Assembly (NCBI RefSeq): GCF_026790065.1
Contig: NZ_JALAMO010000001.1
Span: 62,001 to 126,000, forward strand
Direction: 5' to 3'
DNA length: 64,000 nucleotides
Source: Bacillus sp. N13C7
GTDB taxonomy: Bacteria > Bacillota > Bacilli > Bacillales > Bacillaceae
Numbering within the stretch: the first letter of the stretch is position 1; every line of letters begins with the position of its first letter. The notes under the pieces are model-generated. The model was not told the DNA's origin. It searched no databases and saw nothing but the letters and a program-made list of their open reading frames with translations. Positions 38,933-50,089 of the stretch are shown here, in pieces. The translations under genes were made by a program, and so were the position numbers.

Positions 38933-38948
38933 TATTTAACTTGTCAAA

Positions 38949-38977
38949 ATCATATCACAGACGATTTTGATTTTCAA
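38949..38977 (-). promoter_or_regulatory. SigA promoter of 6S-1 RNA
   Basis: On the minus strand TTGAAA (38972-38977), 17 bases, TATGAT (38949-38954). The first transcribed base predicted is about 10 bases ahead of the mature 5' end, consistent with a 5'-trimmed precursor. Confidence 0.75.
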
Positions 38978-38993
38978 GAATCGAACTGCTCAT

Positions 38994-40772
38994 TCAGCTC
39001 TTAACTTTTTTCTTGATAGAAAGATGAAGCTCGTCAAGCTGGGCTTCGCTTACTTCCCCTGGCGCTTCTGTCATCAGGCAGCTTGCACTGGCCGTTTTCG
39101 GGAATGCAATCGTATCTCTTAGGTTCGTACGTCCTGCGAGAAGCATAACAAGACGGTCTAAGCCGAGCGCGATTCCGCCGTGCGGTGGAGCGCCGTATTC
39201 AAATGCTTCCAGCAGGAATCCGAACTGTTCAGCCGCTTCTTCTTGTGAGAAGCCAAGAAGCGCAAACATTTTTTCCTGAATATCCTTTTCGAAAATACGG
39301 ATCGAACCGCCGCCAAGCTCATAGCCGTTTAAGACAAGGTCATAGGCTTGTGCTTTCATGTTTTCAGGCGCTGTTTCAATCAGCTCAAGATCTTCACGGA
39401 CTGGCATTGTAAACGGATGGTGAGCTGCGTAAAAACGGCCTTCCTCCGGATCATGCTCTAAGAGCGGCCAGTCGATGACCCATAAGAAATTGAACAGGTT
39501 CTCGTCAATCAGCCCGCGTTCTTTCCCAAGCTTTAAGCGCAGGGCGCCGAGTGATGCGGCAACAACTTCGAATGAATCCGCTCCGAACAGCAGCAAATCA
39601 CCTTCAGCAGCATCAAGCGCTTCGATCAGCTTAGACTGCTTTTCTTCATCAAAGAATTTAGCAATCGGGCCTTTCACTCCATCTGTCTCCACTTTCACCC
39701 AGGCAAGTCCTTTTGCTCCGTAGTTAGCAGCAAAAGCGCCAAGAGCATCGATGTCTTTTCTGGAGTAATCGCCGGCACCGCCTTTTACGTTGATGGCTTT
39801 TACCACGCCGCCGTTTGCCACAGCTGATGAGAACACTTTAAATTCGGTATCCTTCACAATGTCAGACACATCTGTCAAAAGCATGTCAAATCGCGTATCA
39901 GGTTTATCAGAACCGTATTTGTTCATTGCTTCGTCATACGTCATGCGAGGAAGAGGAAGCTTGATTTCCACGCCTTTTGTTTCACGCATAATCTTTGCCA
40001 TCATCTCCTCAGCCAATGACATGATGTCTTCCTGGCTCATAAAGGACATTTCAATATCGATTTGCGTAAACTCAGGCTGGCGGTCCGCACGCAAGTCTTC
40101 ATCGCGGAAACAGCGGGCAATCTGATAATAGCGTTCAATGCCGGATACCATCAGAAGCTGTTTAAATAGCTGCGGAGACTGAGGCAGCGCATAGAACTCA
40201 CCTTCGTGCACACGGCTCGGCACCAAGTAGTCACGTGCGCCTTCAGGCGTGCTTTTGGTTAAAATCGGCGTTTCAATATCAAGAAACCCATTTTCATCTA
40301 AAAAGCTGCGGACAGCCTTCGTGACGTTATGCCGCATCTGCATCGTCTGAAACATAGCAGGTCTGCGCAAATCTAAGTAACGATGTTTTAAACGAACGTC
40401 CTCTGATACTTCCTCTGCTTGATCAGAAATTGCAAATGGAGGCGTCTTTGCAGCACTTAATACGGTTACTCCATCAGCGTGAATTTCAATGGCGCCTGTT
40501 TTTAAATTTGCATTAATGGTGCCTTCTTCACGCGCTACCACTTTCCCTTGAACATCAAGCACGTATTCGTTTCTGATGCCTTCTGCAATAGCAAGCGCTT
40601 CTTTTGACACATCAGGGTTAAAAACAACTTGAACAATTCCTGTACGGTCACGCAAGTCGATAAAAATCAATCCGCCGAGATCCCGTCTTTTTTGGACCCA
40701 GCCTTTCAGCGTTACAGATTCGCCAATTGCTTTTTCAGTTATATCACCGCAATAATATGTTCTTCCAAACAA
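38994..40772 (-). CDS. aspS: Aspartyl-tRNA synthetase
   Basis: 592 residues, class IIb synthetase. N-terminal OB-fold anticodon domain ([24 protein letters not shown] in part), motif 2 [20 protein letters not shown] in part, and motif 3 [16 protein letters not shown] long GAD insertion typical of bacterial AspRS lies in the middle. 13 bases downstream of hisS and co-transcribed under the hisS T-box. Confidence 0.97.
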   Translation of the reverse strand: MFGRTYYCGDITEKAIGESVTLKGWVQKRRDLGGLIFIDLRDRTGIVQVVFNPDVSKEALAIAEGIRNEYVLDVQGKVVAREEGTINANLKTGAIEIHADGVTVLSAAKTPPFAISDQAEEVSEDVRLKHRYLDLRRPAMFQTMQMRHNVTKAVRSFLDENGFLDIETPILTKSTPEGARDYLVPSRVHEGEFYALPQSPQLFKQLLMVSGIERYYQIARCFRDEDLRADRQPEFTQIDIEMSFMSQEDIMSLAEEMMAKIMRETKGVEIKLPLPRMTYDEAMNKYGSDKPDTRFDMLLTDVSDIVKDTEFKVFSSAVANGGVVKAINVKGGAGDYSRKDIDALGAFAANYGAKGLAWVKVETDGVKGPIAKFFDEEKQSKLIEALDAAEGDLLLFGADSFEVVAASLGALRLKLGKERGLIDENLFNFLWVIDWPLLEHDPEEGRFYAAHHPFTMPVREDLELIETAPENMKAQAYDLVLNGYELGGGSIRIFEKDIQEKMFALLGFSQEEAAEQFGFLLEAFEYGAPPHGGIALGLDRLVMLLAGRTNLRDTIAFPKTASASCLMTEAPGEVSEAQLDELHLSIKKKVKS

Positions 40773-40785
40773 TACATTCCACTCC

Positions 40786-42060
40786 TTATCCCTTTTGGTT
40801 TGCCTTCATCACATGTATAAATTCATCTAGTGCCACTTCAATCTGTTCGCCCGTCTGTGCATCCTTTACATTGATTTTGTTTTGGGCAAGCTCATCTTCT
40901 CCCAAAATCGCAATAAATCTGGCATTCAGGCGGTCAGCTGTTTTAAACTGGCCTTTCATTTTCTTATTTTCATAATCGATTTCGCTGGAAATGCCTGCTT
41001 CTCTCAGTTTGTACACCAATGAAACAGAATAATCCTTCGCTTTTTCACCGAGTGTGACGATATAGCAGTCAATTCCCTGATCAACAGGCAGTTCTCTTTT
41101 TTCGGCATCAATGGCGGCAAGCAGGCGTTCAATGCTCATCGCAAATCCGATGCCCGGCGCTTCCGGCCCTCCGATTTGTTCGACAAGACCATCGTAGCGT
41201 CCTCCGCCGGCAAGTGTCGTAATCGCACCAAAGCCTTCCGCATTGCTCATAATTTCAAAGGCGGTATGGTTGTAATAATCCAGCCCTCTCACAAGGTTAG
41301 GATCAATTTCATACGAAATGCCAAGATCGTTTAAGTATTGTTTCACTTTTTCAAAATAAGCGGCTGATTCTTCATTTAAATACGTCAAAATGGAAGGCGC
41401 CGATTTCATCAGCTCATGATCTCGGTCTTTTTTGCAGTCCAAGATTCTGAGCGGGTTCGTGTGCAGACGTGACTGACAGTCTGAACAAAATTCTTCGATG
41501 CGAGGCTCAAAATGTTTTACAAGCGCTTCTCTGTAGCTTTTGCGGCTCTCTTGATCGCCGAGACTGTTTATGACAAGCTTAACGTTTTGCAGACCTGCTT
41601 TTTGATAAATACTCATCGCAAGCGCCATGACTTCGGCATCAATCGCAGGGTCTTTCGAGCCGATCGCTTCAATTCCAAACTGATAGAACTGGCGGTAACG
41701 GCCCGTCTGCGGACGTTCGTAACGGAACATCGGCCCTACATAATAAAGCTTTGTCGGCTGTACAGGATTTGCGAAAAGCTTGTTTTCATTAAACGCGCGT
41801 ACCGCCGCAGCAGTTCCTTCCGGACGAAGCGTTAGGCTTCTGCCTTTGCGGTCCTGAAAGGTATACATTTCTTTTTGTACGATATCCGTCGATTCTCCGA
41901 CGCCTCTTGCAAACAGTTCTGTATGCTCAAAAATCGGTGTGCGGATTTCTTTATATTGATAAGTGCGGCAAGTATCTCTCATAATTTGTTCAACAAACTG
42001 CCAGCGATCTGATTCTCCAGGCAAAATATCCTGTGTTCCTCTTGGAATGTTATATCCCAT
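40786..42060 (-). CDS. hisS: Histidyl-tRNA synthetase
   Basis: 424 residues, class IIa synthetase. Motif 1 is in the N-terminal stretch [13 protein letters not shown]; motif 2 [19 protein letters not shown]; the histidine loop [14 protein letters not shown] and motif 3 [10 protein letters not shown]. The C-terminal domain binds the anticodon. RBS AAGGAGG with six-base spacing. Preceded by a T-box leader. Confidence 0.97.
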   Translation of the reverse strand: MGYNIPRGTQDILPGESDRWQFVEQIMRDTCRTYQYKEIRTPIFEHTELFARGVGESTDIVQKEMYTFQDRKGRSLTLRPEGTAAAVRAFNENKLFANPVQPTKLYYVGPMFRYERPQTGRYRQFYQFGIEAIGSKDPAIDAEVMALAMSIYQKAGLQNVKLVINSLGDQESRKSYREALVKHFEPRIEEFCSDCQSRLHTNPLRILDCKKDRDHELMKSAPSILTYLNEESAAYFEKVKQYLNDLGISYEIDPNLVRGLDYYNHTAFEIMSNAEGFGAITTLAGGGRYDGLVEQIGGPEAPGIGFAMSIERLLAAIDAEKRELPVDQGIDCYIVTLGEKAKDYSVSLVYKLREAGISSEIDYENKKMKGQFKTADRLNARFIAILGEDELAQNKINVKDAQTGEQIEVALDEFIHVMKANQKG

Positions 42061-42094
42061 AGGTAGACCTCCTTATGTATCCTTATAAAATATA

Positions 42095-42408
42095 CAATGA
42101 TCGTTAATGATGAAAATGAAAAAACTCTCGTCCCTACTATACTTGTATAGTAGGGACGAGAGTTATACCCGTGGTGCCACCCTAGTTGGAATATGATCAT
42201 ATTCCCGCTCGATCCTTTAACGCAGGTTCACGTTCACTGCCTAATAACGGATTCACGCGTTCAGCAGGAAACCTCCGGAGTGTTGTTTCGAGAAAGACGC
42301 AATGGGATCCGCTTTCAGCCTGGGGCGGTTCCTCTCTAGCCATGCAATCTGACCTACTCTTCTCCATTATTGGTTCAAAATCATTCATCATTTGCTATGT
42401 ACTCAATT
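42095..42408 (-). promoter_or_regulatory. T-box riboswitch leader of hisS-aspS
   Basis: The T-box sequence AGGGTGGCACCACGG lies at 42169-42183 on the minus strand. The terminator is a perfect 20-base stem (42123-42142 with 42145-42164) around a 2-base centre, followed by a run of six T. Stem I elements (GGCTGAAAGCGG) are at about 42310-42322. The segment AACAACACTCC on the 3' side of stem I offers CAC, a histidine specifier. The leader would read tRNA-His charge and control both synthetase genes. Confidence 0.9.
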
Positions 42409-42414
42409 TCTATT

Positions 42415-42443
42415 ATAATAATGGGATTGAGGTTCTCTGTCAA
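42415..42443 (-). promoter_or_regulatory. SigA promoter of the hisS-aspS operon
   Basis: On the minus strand TTGACA (42438-42443), 17 bases, TATTAT (42415-42420); an overlapping TATAAT is three bases on. The -35 overlaps the stop codon of yrzK (CTTGACAG). Confidence 0.75.
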
Positions 42444-42610
42444 GCTTTATTCCGGTTGTTTTTCCTCATCGCTGCTTCTTTGGACATAAGACCAAATTCA
42501 GATGCTGTTTCAGTGAGATAACCGGTTGTATCGGGGTCTGCATGATCGCTGTAATGCAGATTTGCTTCACCGTCGTGAAATGCGCGCCCCATTTTTGGAT
42601 GATATTTCAT
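42440..42610 (-). CDS. yrzK: Small protein YrzK, 56 residues
   Basis: ATG at 42610 follows AAAGGTGTGCAAATC. The product begins [20 protein letters not shown] and ends in a basic tail (MRKNNRNKA); it is hydrophilic with no cysteines or membrane segment. Located between yrvJ and the hisS promoter, divergent from yrvJ. Known in the B. subtilis group; function unknown. Confidence 0.82.
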   Translation of the reverse strand: MKYHPKMGRAFHDGEANLHYSDHADPDTTGYLTETASEFGLMSKEAAMRKNNRNKA

Positions 42611-42742
42611 GATTTGCACACCTTTTTGATTGTATTTACGCTTAGTATAAACAAATCATTTTATTTTTATTTAAAAATCAGAAAGGACTTTACGATATTA
42701 AGGAAGAATGCTTTTTTTATGATTATCGGAAAGGAGGACACA

Positions 42743-44293
42743 ATGAGCAAGAAATACTTTGTTCTTATTGTATGTATTATCGTCGCCGGGGCTCTTTTCC
42801 CGCCTTTTTCATCCGTTACAGCCGCTCAGGGAGAAGCGGTCATCGCAACAGATGAAATGAACGTCAGAAGCGGCCCGGGGCTTAGCTACGGCATTACAGC
42901 GGAAGTGAAAAAGGGAGAGCACTACCCGATTTTAAAGGAAGACGGAGACTGGGTGCAGATACAGCTCGGTTCCGGAGAGAAAGGCTGGGTGGTCTCCTGG
43001 CTTATTACAAAGGCAGACCAGGTCAGTACAAGCACTTCGGAAAGCAGTGACACTGTGACCTCAACGGACCCCGATCTGCGGATGAGAACCGGGCCGGGCA
43101 CTTCCTACGAGGTTATCGGCAAATTTCCGCAAGGCAGCCAAGCATCTGTGATTGATCAAGATTCAGGCTGGATCAAGATATCCTATCAAAATGCCACCGG
43201 ATGGGTATCATCTGAATATGTCACGTCAGGCGGCAGTTCGGCGACTGATGAGAGTGACCAAACCGAATCTTCAAGTTCATCAAAGGGCACAGTCGGTGTT
43301 TCTTCACTTAATGTTAGAGCCTCCGCCTCACATGATGCAGCGATTATTACGAAACTGGACCGCGGAACAAAGCTGACGATTCTCAACGATAAAAATGGCT
43401 GGGCTCACATCGAGGTGAATGGGCTGAAAGGCTGGGTTGCAAGCCATTATCTTTTGACTAGTTCTGATCCAGCTGAAGACTCAGCAAATACCGGCAGTTC
43501 ATCCGCCTCTAAAAAAGCCTATATCGTATACGGTGGAACGAATTTAAGAAGTGATGCATCAACATCATCTTCGATCGTTGAACGTGCGGCCAAAGGCGAT
43601 TCCTATGTCATTACCGGTTCAAAGGGAAGCTGGTATGAAATAAAGCTTGATAACGGGCAGACTGCTTATGTTGCCAATTGGGTGGTCCAAACGTCTAAAC
43701 GTGCAGAAGAAGCAGGTGAACCGCCTGTCTCTGATTCCCCGTCCGGAAACGGCTCTCTGAACAACAAAACAATTATTGTTGATCCTGGACATGGAGGAAA
43801 AGACAGCGGAACAATCGGCTATTCGGGTAAATTCGAGAAAAACCTGACAATCAAAACGGCAAAACTGCTCGCCGGCAAACTCAGATCGGCTGGAGCTGAT
43901 GTGTATGTGACACGCCAGGATGATACCTTTGTCAGTTTACAGTCACGGGTCTCCACGTCACACTATCGCAACGCTGACGCCTTTATCAGCATTCATTATG
44001 ACAGTTATGCGGATACTTCCACGAGAGGCAGCACCGCTTATTATTACAGTCCTGCCAAAGATCAGGAACTGGCATCAGATGTACATTCTGAAGTAGTGAA
44101 GCGTTCTTCTATTCCTGACCGCGGCGTGTTATTTGGAGATTATTATGTGCTCCGGGAAAACAGACAGCCCGCTATGCTGTATGAGCTGGGATATGTAAGC
44201 CATCCGCAGGAAGAAGCCATTGTACATAGCAATTCATACCAAGAAAAAGTAACAGACGGGATCGAAAGCGGATTAGAGAAGTATTTCCAATAA
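42743..44293 (+). CDS. yrvJ: N-acetylmuramoyl-L-alanine amidase with four SH3b repeats (YrvJ)
   Basis: 516 residues, secreted. Signal peptide 1-28 (hydrophobic core, cleaved near VTAAQG). Four bacterial SH3 domains (about 30-88, 100-160, 175-235, 250-315), each with the marker pattern LNVRSGPG or its variants, bind cell wall. They are linked by Ser/Thr-rich spacers. The catalytic Amidase_3 domain (about 335-516) holds zinc ligands in VDPGHGGKDSG, GKFEKN and SIHYDS and the catalytic Glu near YELGYVSHP. The start with AAAGGAGG is at 42743; the longer frame upstream has no ribosome site and reaches into the yrzK intergenic region. Confidence 0.93.
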   Translation: MSKKYFVLIVCIIVAGALFPPFSSVTAAQGEAVIATDEMNVRSGPGLSYGITAEVKKGEHYPILKEDGDWVQIQLGSGEKGWVVSWLITKADQVSTSTSESSDTVTSTDPDLRMRTGPGTSYEVIGKFPQGSQASVIDQDSGWIKISYQNATGWVSSEYVTSGGSSATDESDQTESSSSSKGTVGVSSLNVRASASHDAAIITKLDRGTKLTILNDKNGWAHIEVNGLKGWVASHYLLTSSDPAEDSANTGSSSASKKAYIVYGGTNLRSDASTSSSIVERAAKGDSYVITGSKGSWYEIKLDNGQTAYVANWVVQTSKRAEEAGEPPVSDSPSGNGSLNNKTIIVDPGHGGKDSGTIGYSGKFEKNLTIKTAKLLAGKLRSAGADVYVTRQDDTFVSLQSRVSTSHYRNADAFISIHYDSYADTSTRGSTAYYYSPAKDQELASDVHSEVVKRSSIPDRGVLFGDYYVLRENRQPAMLYELGYVSHPQEEAIVHSNSYQEKVTDGIESGLEKYFQ

Positions 44294-44322
44294 AAAAAGC
44301 TGCCTTTTGGCAGCTTTTTTTA
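44292..44322. terminator. Bidirectional terminator between yrvJ and dtd
   Basis: AAAAAAGCTGCC (44293-44304) pairs with GGCAGCTTTTTT (44309-44320), followed by TTATTTT; the mirrored A-tract makes it work for dtd too. Confidence 0.85.
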
Positions 44323-44760
44323 TTTTGAATCCATAATAAGCGTCACAGGCCCGGAGTTTGTAAGCTGAACATCCATCATTGCTCCAAACGTTCCGGTCTC
44401 CACTTTGATTCCTTTTTCACGTAGCAGGTCGTTCCATTTTTCGTAAAGACCTAAAGCTTTATCAGGCTTAGCAGCGTTCATGTAGTTCGGCCGGCGCCCT
44501 TTCTTCGTATCTCCGTAAAGCGTAAACTGTGAAACAGATAAAATCTCTCCTCCTATATCTAAAAGAGAGAGATTCATTTTTCCTTCACTGTCATCGAAAA
44601 TACGAAGATGAACAACTTTATCGGCTAAGTAAGCTGCATCCTCTTCTGTATCCTCGTGAGTGATGCCAACCAGCACCATGAGGCCTTGTCCAATTTGACC
44701 AACAACCTCTTCATCCACTGTAACGCTTGCTTCTGTTACTCGCTGAACAACTAATCTCAT
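44320..44760 (-). CDS. dtd: D-aminoacyl-tRNA deacylase
   Basis: 146 residues. Frees D-amino acids from mischarged tRNA. Conserved SQFTLYGD (catalytic-site segment with Gln and Thr) and the C-terminal [12 protein letters not shown] cross-subunit motif that gives chiral selection are present. 12 bases after relA and co-transcribed. Confidence 0.95.
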   Translation of the reverse strand: MRLVVQRVTEASVTVDEEVVGQIGQGLMVLVGITHEDTEEDAAYLADKVVHLRIFDDSEGKMNLSLLDIGGEILSVSQFTLYGDTKKGRRPNYMNAAKPDKALGLYEKWNDLLREKGIKVETGTFGAMMDVQLTNSGPVTLIMDSK

Positions 44761-44772
44761 TTTCTAACCCCT

Positions 44773-46977
44773 TTAGTTCATGACGCGGCGTACAGAATAG
44801 ATATCTCTTATCTGTTTAATACGCTCGACGACTTTATGCAAGTGATTGATGTTCTGAATAAAAATCGCCATATGAATGGTTGCCACTTTATTGCGATCCG
44901 ATTTACCAGAGACAGATGAAATATTTGTTTTCGTTTCATTTACTGCCTGAAGCACCTCGTTCAGCAATCCACGGCGGTCATAACCTAGAATCTCTATCTC
45001 AACATTGTATTCCTTGCGCTTTTGAACCTGTGACTCATGTTCCCACTCTACAGGGATCAGCCGCTCCTGGGCTTCATTTGTTTTGACATTCGGACAGTCT
45101 TCGCGATGGACTGAAACCCCTCTGCCTTTTGTGATAAAGCCGACAATATCGTCACCCGGCACAGGATTGCAGCATTTTGATAAACGGACAAGGAGATTGT
45201 CGATGCCCTTGACGCGAACACCAGCTTCTCGTTTTCTGCCCTGCGGGTATGGCTTTGGTTCCGCAGTGACTTCCTGGACGATCTTTTCCTGTTCTTCCTG
45301 ATCACGCTGCTTTCTCTCTTTTTCCGTCAGGCGGTTTGCCACCTGCAAGGCTGTAATGCCGTTGTAACCTACCGCTGCGTACATATCCTCTTCATTTGAG
45401 AAATTAAACTTGTCCGCAACCTTCTGGATATTCTCCGGCGTTAAGACATCCTTCACTTCAAAATCCAGATTTTTAATTTCTTTTTCTACCAGCTCTCGGC
45501 CTTTTTCGACATTTTCTTCACGCCGCTGTTTCTTAAAGAATTGACGGATCTTATGCTTCGCCTGGGATGTTTGGGCAAGCTTCACCCAATCCTGGCTCGG
45601 ACCGTAGGAATGCTTGGAGGTGAGTATTTCAACGATATCACCAGTCCGAAGCTTATGATCCAGCGTGACCATTTTTCCGTTTACTTTGGCGCCAATTGTT
45701 TTATTCCCGATTTCTGAGTGAATCCTGTAAGAAAAATCAATCGGCACAGAACCGGATGGAAGCTCGATTACATCTCCTTTCGGCGTAAAGACATACACCA
45801 TATCAGAAAATAAATCGATTTTGAGCGATTCCATAAATTCTTCTGCATCGGTTGATTCATTTTGGAATTCTAAAATTTCACGGAACCAAGAGAGCTTTTT
45901 CTCAAAGGTTGCGCCTTCATTGGCCGCCTTCCCTTCTTTATAAGCCCAGTGAGCCGCAACCCCGTATTCCGCAATTTCATGCATTTCAAAGGTGCGGATC
46001 TGCACTTCCAGCGGATCGCCTTTAGGCCCGATAACCGTTGTGTGAAGCGATTGATACATATTCGGCTTCGGCATTGCGATATAATCTTTGAATCTGCCGG
46101 GCATCGGTTTCCAGCATGTGTGAATGATGCCTAGCACCGCGTAGCAGTCTTTTATGCTATTTACAAGAATGCGGACAGCCAGCAAATCATAAATTTCGTT
46201 GAATTGCTTATTTTGCAGCACCATTTTGCGATAAATGCTGTAAATATGTTTCGGACGTCCCGAGAAGTCGGCCTTGATGTTTACTTCTTCGACACGTTTT
46301 TTCACTTCATTGACAACCTCTTCGACATAAAGCTCACGTTCTGCACGCTTCTTCTTCATGAGGTTAACAATTCTGTAATATTGCTGAGGATTCAAATAAC
46401 GGAGCGCCGTATCTTCCAATTCCCATTTAATTTTAGAAATCCCGAGACGATGCGCCAAAGGAGCAAAAATTTCCAGTGTTTCGTTGGAAATTCTCCGCTG
46501 TTTTTCCTGAGGCAGATGTTTCAGCGTCCGCATATTATGAAGACGATCCGCCAGCTTGATCAGTATGACCCGGATATCTTGAGCCATAGCGACAAACATT
46601 TTGCGATGATTTTCCGCCTGCTGTTCCTCTTGAGATTTATATTTAATTTTGCCGAGCTTTGTTACGCCGTCCACAAGCATTGCCACTTCTTCGGAAAATG
46701 CTTCTTTCAGGTCATCGAGCGTCACATCTGTATCTTCCACGACATCGTGCAGAAATCCGCCCGCGATTGTGGAAGGGTCCATTTCAAGATCAACGAGAAT
46801 GCCCGCAACCTGAATCGGATGAATAATATATGGCTCGCCCGATTTGCGGTATTGCTCGCGATGAGCATCTTCAGCGTACAGATATGCTTTTTCGACAAAT
46901 GCGATATGCTCATCGGATAGATAGCTGCGCGCTTTATCAATAACTTGCTCGGCAGTCAATACTTGTTCGTTCGCCAT
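44773..46977 (-). CDS. relA: Bifunctional (p)ppGpp synthetase/hydrolase RelA
   Basis: 734 residues, Rel-type enzyme of the stringent response. HD hydrolase domain near the N-terminus ([16 protein letters not shown] then [12 protein letters not shown]). Synthetase domain with [12 protein letters not shown] and YNSLH-like [12 protein letters not shown] domain ([17 protein letters not shown]), zinc-finger-like [13 protein letters not shown], and C-terminal ACT domain ([18 protein letters not shown] in part). It makes and degrades ppGpp. Promoter at 47017-47045; followed by dtd. Confidence 0.97.
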   Translation of the reverse strand: MANEQVLTAEQVIDKARSYLSDEHIAFVEKAYLYAEDAHREQYRKSGEPYIIHPIQVAGILVDLEMDPSTIAGGFLHDVVEDTDVTLDDLKEAFSEEVAMLVDGVTKLGKIKYKSQEEQQAENHRKMFVAMAQDIRVILIKLADRLHNMRTLKHLPQEKQRRISNETLEIFAPLAHRLGISKIKWELEDTALRYLNPQQYYRIVNLMKKKRAERELYVEEVVNEVKKRVEEVNIKADFSGRPKHIYSIYRKMVLQNKQFNEIYDLLAVRILVNSIKDCYAVLGIIHTCWKPMPGRFKDYIAMPKPNMYQSLHTTVIGPKGDPLEVQIRTFEMHEIAEYGVAAHWAYKEGKAANEGATFEKKLSWFREILEFQNESTDAEEFMESLKIDLFSDMVYVFTPKGDVIELPSGSVPIDFSYRIHSEIGNKTIGAKVNGKMVTLDHKLRTGDIVEILTSKHSYGPSQDWVKLAQTSQAKHKIRQFFKKQRREENVEKGRELVEKEIKNLDFEVKDVLTPENIQKVADKFNFSNEEDMYAAVGYNGITALQVANRLTEKERKQRDQEEQEKIVQEVTAEPKPYPQGRKREAGVRVKGIDNLLVRLSKCCNPVPGDDIVGFITKGRGVSVHREDCPNVKTNEAQERLIPVEWEHESQVQKRKEYNVEIEILGYDRRGLLNEVLQAVNETKTNISSVSGKSDRNKVATIHMAIFIQNINHLHKVVERIKQIRDIYSVRRVMN

Positions 46978-47016
46978 GGAATCACCTTTTTTAAAATGTA
47001 AACTGTATTGTAGTTT

Positions 47017-47045
47017 ATTATCAAGAAAAAAACGAAAGATGTAAA
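47017..47045 (-). promoter_or_regulatory. Candidate SigA promoter of relA-dtd
   Basis: On the minus strand TTTACA (47040-47045), 17 bases, GATAAT (47017-47022). Confidence 0.55.
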
Positions 47046-47098
47046 GAGCAGAAGTTCAAATCGCCAAATATTATATAAAATAAATGTAAAACAATAGG

Positions 47099-47128
47099 AA
47101 AAAAGCACCCTGACATGGAGTGCTTTTC
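47099..47128 (-). terminator. Terminator of recJ-apt
   Basis: AAAAGCAC (47101-47108) pairs with GTGCTTTT (47120-47127), followed on the minus strand by a T-run, after apt and ahead of the relA promoter. Confidence 0.75.
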
Positions 47129-47144
47129 CGTTATGCGATTATCC

Positions 47145-47657
47145 TCAGTATTTCATTAATGTTAAAATGTCATAATCATCAAGCTTCTCTCTGCCATCAA
47201 GGTAAGAAAGCTCGATTAAGAAAGCGATACCAGCAACAACGCCGCCAAGCTCTTCAACTAGTTTGATTGTGGCTTCAATTGTGCCGCCTGTTGCAAGCAG
47301 GTCATCTGTAATAAGCACACGCTGACCTGGTTTAATTGCATCTTTGTGGATCGTTAATACGTCTTTTCCGTATTCCAAGCCGTAGTCCACTTTGATCACT
47401 TCACGAGGCAATTTGCCTTCTTTGCGGACCGGCGCAAAACCTACGCCAAGCGCGTAAGCCACCGGACAGCCGATAATAAAGCCGCGCGCTTCAGGGCCGA
47501 CGACCAAATCAATTTGCTTTTCTTTCGCATATTCAACAATTTGATCTGTGGCATAGCGGTATACATCGCCTTTATCCATCAGTGTCGTAATATCTTTAAA
47601 TTGCACGCCCTCTTTCGGGTAATCCGGTACAATTGTTACGTATTGTTTTAAATCCAT
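47145..47657 (-). CDS. apt: Adenine phosphoribosyltransferase
   Basis: 170 residues. Salvages adenine with PRPP to AMP. The PRPP-binding loop is [16 protein letters not shown], and [10 protein letters not shown] is the other family stretch. Five bases after recJ, same operon; a link with ppGpp metabolism downstream is purely positional. Confidence 0.97.
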   Translation of the reverse strand: MDLKQYVTIVPDYPKEGVQFKDITTLMDKGDVYRYATDQIVEYAKEKQIDLVVGPEARGFIIGCPVAYALGVGFAPVRKEGKLPREVIKVDYGLEYGKDVLTIHKDAIKPGQRVLITDDLLATGGTIEATIKLVEELGGVVAGIAFLIELSYLDGREKLDDYDILTLMKY

Positions 47658-47662
47658 CTGTT

Positions 47663-50023
47663 TTATGTCCTCCTCGTACTTTCATAAGCCTCTGAATCTT
47701 GTTTCATCAGCTTATTCAGCCATTCCTTCAGCTCTTCAGCAGAAGAATAATTCAGCTTTTGGTCCAGTTCCATCAGCTGCTGTTTCTCCTGATATGTTTG
47801 TGAGTCTGTTAAGTCGCGTTTCTTTGCTCCGCTTACAACAGACAGCACACCATTCTCTATTTTAACAAAACCGAGATCAAAAAACACCTTTGTCATGAAA
47901 TTGATTGTTTCAACGGACCAGCCTTTATGTCTTGCAAGCTCTGAACCGTGTTTTTTCACATCAAAAGCGCCTCTTTTCAGCAAGAACGCATAATACCATT
48001 TAAAGTGGTCTCTTGCTGGAAAAGTTGATAAAAAGTGGTTCTCATGATTGAGAAAAATAAAATATATCCGCTCAGGCGCCTTGCCTTCCAGCAAATGCGC
48101 GAGCATGTCCAACGAAGGCGGCGGATCCAGTAACACAATATATGCACCATCGAGGTTAAATGCCTTCGCTTGATCTTCTGAGCTGATGACGTGCACTTCG
48201 CGGCGAAGGTCTTCAGTTTGAAGAAGTGTTGTTGAGTCTTCTTTGAAAGAGACAATGGCCCGCTTAACAGATGGAAGGGCGGAAACTGTGTCTTCCCACA
48301 TCCGTTTCCCCCTTAAATCAAACAGCTGCCATTCAGAAACAGCAGCATCCTTAATCATAAGCTGCGGTTTTTTTCTATTGTTCCATTCATTGATTGACAT
48401 CTCACCGACAATTGAAATTCTTGAACCCGGGACGATGCCTTCTTCAAGCTCACCTTTATTAAAACCGACGCAATCAAGCTGAGTTGACTCGTTTCTGACC
48501 GTCATTTTGACATGATTTTTATTTGCCCCGATCTTGCGGACATCTTCCAGCACTGCGTTTTCTACGAGCACGTGCGGTTTCGGGTTCAGCATGCCAAAAG
48601 GGGACAGCATGTTCATTTCTGTAATGCTTTCAACTGTAATGTCCTCGACGCCGCAGACAAGATCGACTTCCTGTACAGGAATAAAATCCTCTTCCGTAAG
48701 CGTATTATCCGCGATTTCATTCAGCCTGTTTCGCAATTCCGGCACATCTTCGGCTTTCAGCGTCATCCCCGCCGCCATTGGATGGCCGCCGAAATGAGGG
48801 AGAATATCTCTGCATTCAGAAAGGCTCTCGAATAAATTAAAGCCCCTGATGCTTCGGGCCGAACCTTTAGCGATCCCTTTTTCTTCATCAATGCCAAGCA
48901 CAATAGCCGGCCGGTAAAAACGATCTACAAGCTTTGAAGCCACAATCCCGACGACTCCTGGATTCCATCCGGCTTTGGCCACGACGATTGCAGCTTGATC
49001 CATCCCTTGCTGTTCAACCATTTCAATCGCTTCATCCGTCATTTTGCTGACCATCTTTTGGCGCTCTTTGTTCAGCTGGTCAATCTCAGCGGCGAGCTCT
49101 TCCGCTTCAAACGAATCCTCCGACATGAGCAAATGAACAGCGGGATCCGCCTGCTCAATTCTCCCAACGGCATTCAGCCTTGGTGCAAGCTGGAATCCGA
49201 CTGTTTCTTCATTCGCTTCTCCGATGTCACCGCCTGACAGCTTGATCAGCTCTTTTAAACCCAGCCGATTCGTTCGCCGAAGCCTTTCAAGTCCCAGTGT
49301 TGCAATTAATCTGTTTTCGTCATGCAGCGGAACAAGATCGGCAATCGTGCCGATTGCCGCCAGATCAAGCAGTTCATCTGGAAGTTCGCCCAATAAAGCG
49401 TGGGCAAGCTTAAACGCCACTCCGACCCCGGCCAGCTCTTTAAACGGGTAAGTGCAGCCCGGCTGCTTCGGGTGGACGATCGCGTGAACATCCGGAAGCT
49501 CAGGTCCCGGCTCATGGTGATCCGTAATGATGACATCCAGTCCGAGTTCCTTTGCCACCTTTGCTTCATGCACAGCAGCAATGCCTGTATCAACCGTAAT
49601 AATCAGAGAGAAGCCCCGTTCTTTAATTGAACGAAACGCCTGTTCATTAGGGCCATATCCTTCTTTAAAGCGGTCAGGTATATAAAAATCAACTTGAGCC
49701 GACAGTTTTTGCAGCGTGTGTAGCATCACTGACGTACTGGTAACTCCATCGGCGTCATAATCGCCATATATCATAATCTGTTCTTGTTGTGAAATCGCCT
49801 GTTTTATTCGCTCTGCCGCTTCTTTCATGCCCTTCATTTCAAAAGGATCATAAAAATCGGCATCTCTTGTATGTAAAAACAGCCTTGCGCTTTCTGCCGT
49901 ATCAAAGCCTCTTTTTACAAGCAGGGACGCAACAAGAGGTGTTATATGCAATTGTTCTGTGAGTGATTTGACCTTATCCTGATCTGGTCGCTGGATTTCC
50001 CATCGCATTTTTGACGCTAACAT
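47663..50023 (-). CDS. recJ: Single-strand DNA-specific exonuclease RecJ
   Basis: 786 residues. DHH phosphoesterase 5'-3' exonuclease in recombination and mismatch repair. The DHH site is [12 protein letters not shown] with [12 protein letters not shown] upstream (DYDADG motif), and the DHHA1 domain has [16 protein letters not shown]-terminal Bacillus-type extension follows the OB domain. ATG at 50023 with GAGGGGTGA six bases upstream; the frame from 50038 is not supported. Its ribosome site lies in an inverted repeat spanning its promoter. Confidence 0.95.
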   Translation of the reverse strand: MLASKMRWEIQRPDQDKVKSLTEQLHITPLVASLLVKRGFDTAESARLFLHTRDADFYDPFEMKGMKEAAERIKQAISQQEQIMIYGDYDADGVTSTSVMLHTLQKLSAQVDFYIPDRFKEGYGPNEQAFRSIKERGFSLIITVDTGIAAVHEAKVAKELGLDVIITDHHEPGPELPDVHAIVHPKQPGCTYPFKELAGVGVAFKLAHALLGELPDELLDLAAIGTIADLVPLHDENRLIATLGLERLRRTNRLGLKELIKLSGGDIGEANEETVGFQLAPRLNAVGRIEQADPAVHLLMSEDSFEAEELAAEIDQLNKERQKMVSKMTDEAIEMVEQQGMDQAAIVVAKAGWNPGVVGIVASKLVDRFYRPAIVLGIDEEKGIAKGSARSIRGFNLFESLSECRDILPHFGGHPMAAGMTLKAEDVPELRNRLNEIADNTLTEEDFIPVQEVDLVCGVEDITVESITEMNMLSPFGMLNPKPHVLVENAVLEDVRKIGANKNHVKMTVRNESTQLDCVGFNKGELEEGIVPGSRISIVGEMSINEWNNRKKPQLMIKDAAVSEWQLFDLRGKRMWEDTVSALPSVKRAIVSFKEDSTTLLQTEDLRREVHVISSEDQAKAFNLDGAYIVLLDPPPSLDMLAHLLEGKAPERIYFIFLNHENHFLSTFPARDHFKWYYAFLLKRGAFDVKKHGSELARHKGWSVETINFMTKVFFDLGFVKIENGVLSVVSGAKKRDLTDSQTYQEKQQLMELDQKLNYSSAEELKEWLNKLMKQDSEAYESTRRT

Positions 50024-50045
50024 AAATTCACCCCTCAACCACCCT

Positions 50046-50075
50046 ATTATACTAGAGCAGGCTGAGGGGTTTCAA
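50046..50075 (-). promoter_or_regulatory. Candidate SigA promoter of recJ-apt, inside an inverted repeat
   Basis: On the minus strand TTGAAA (50070-50075), 18 bases, TATAAT (50046-50051). The spacer arm 50060-50069 and the arm 50031-50040, which holds the recJ ribosome site, are inverted copies (9 of 10). Confidence 0.6.
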
Positions 50076-50089
50076 ATATTATTCGAAAA

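Noticed and set aside
42542-42742. Upstream extension of yrvJ
   Set aside because: The extra 67 codons cover the yrzK divergent promoter area, and AAAGGAGG with a signal peptide fixes the start at 42743.
46204-46920. 238-residue plus-strand frame opposite relA
   Set aside because: It is antisense to the fully conserved relA coding sequence, has no ribosome site and no recognisable domain.
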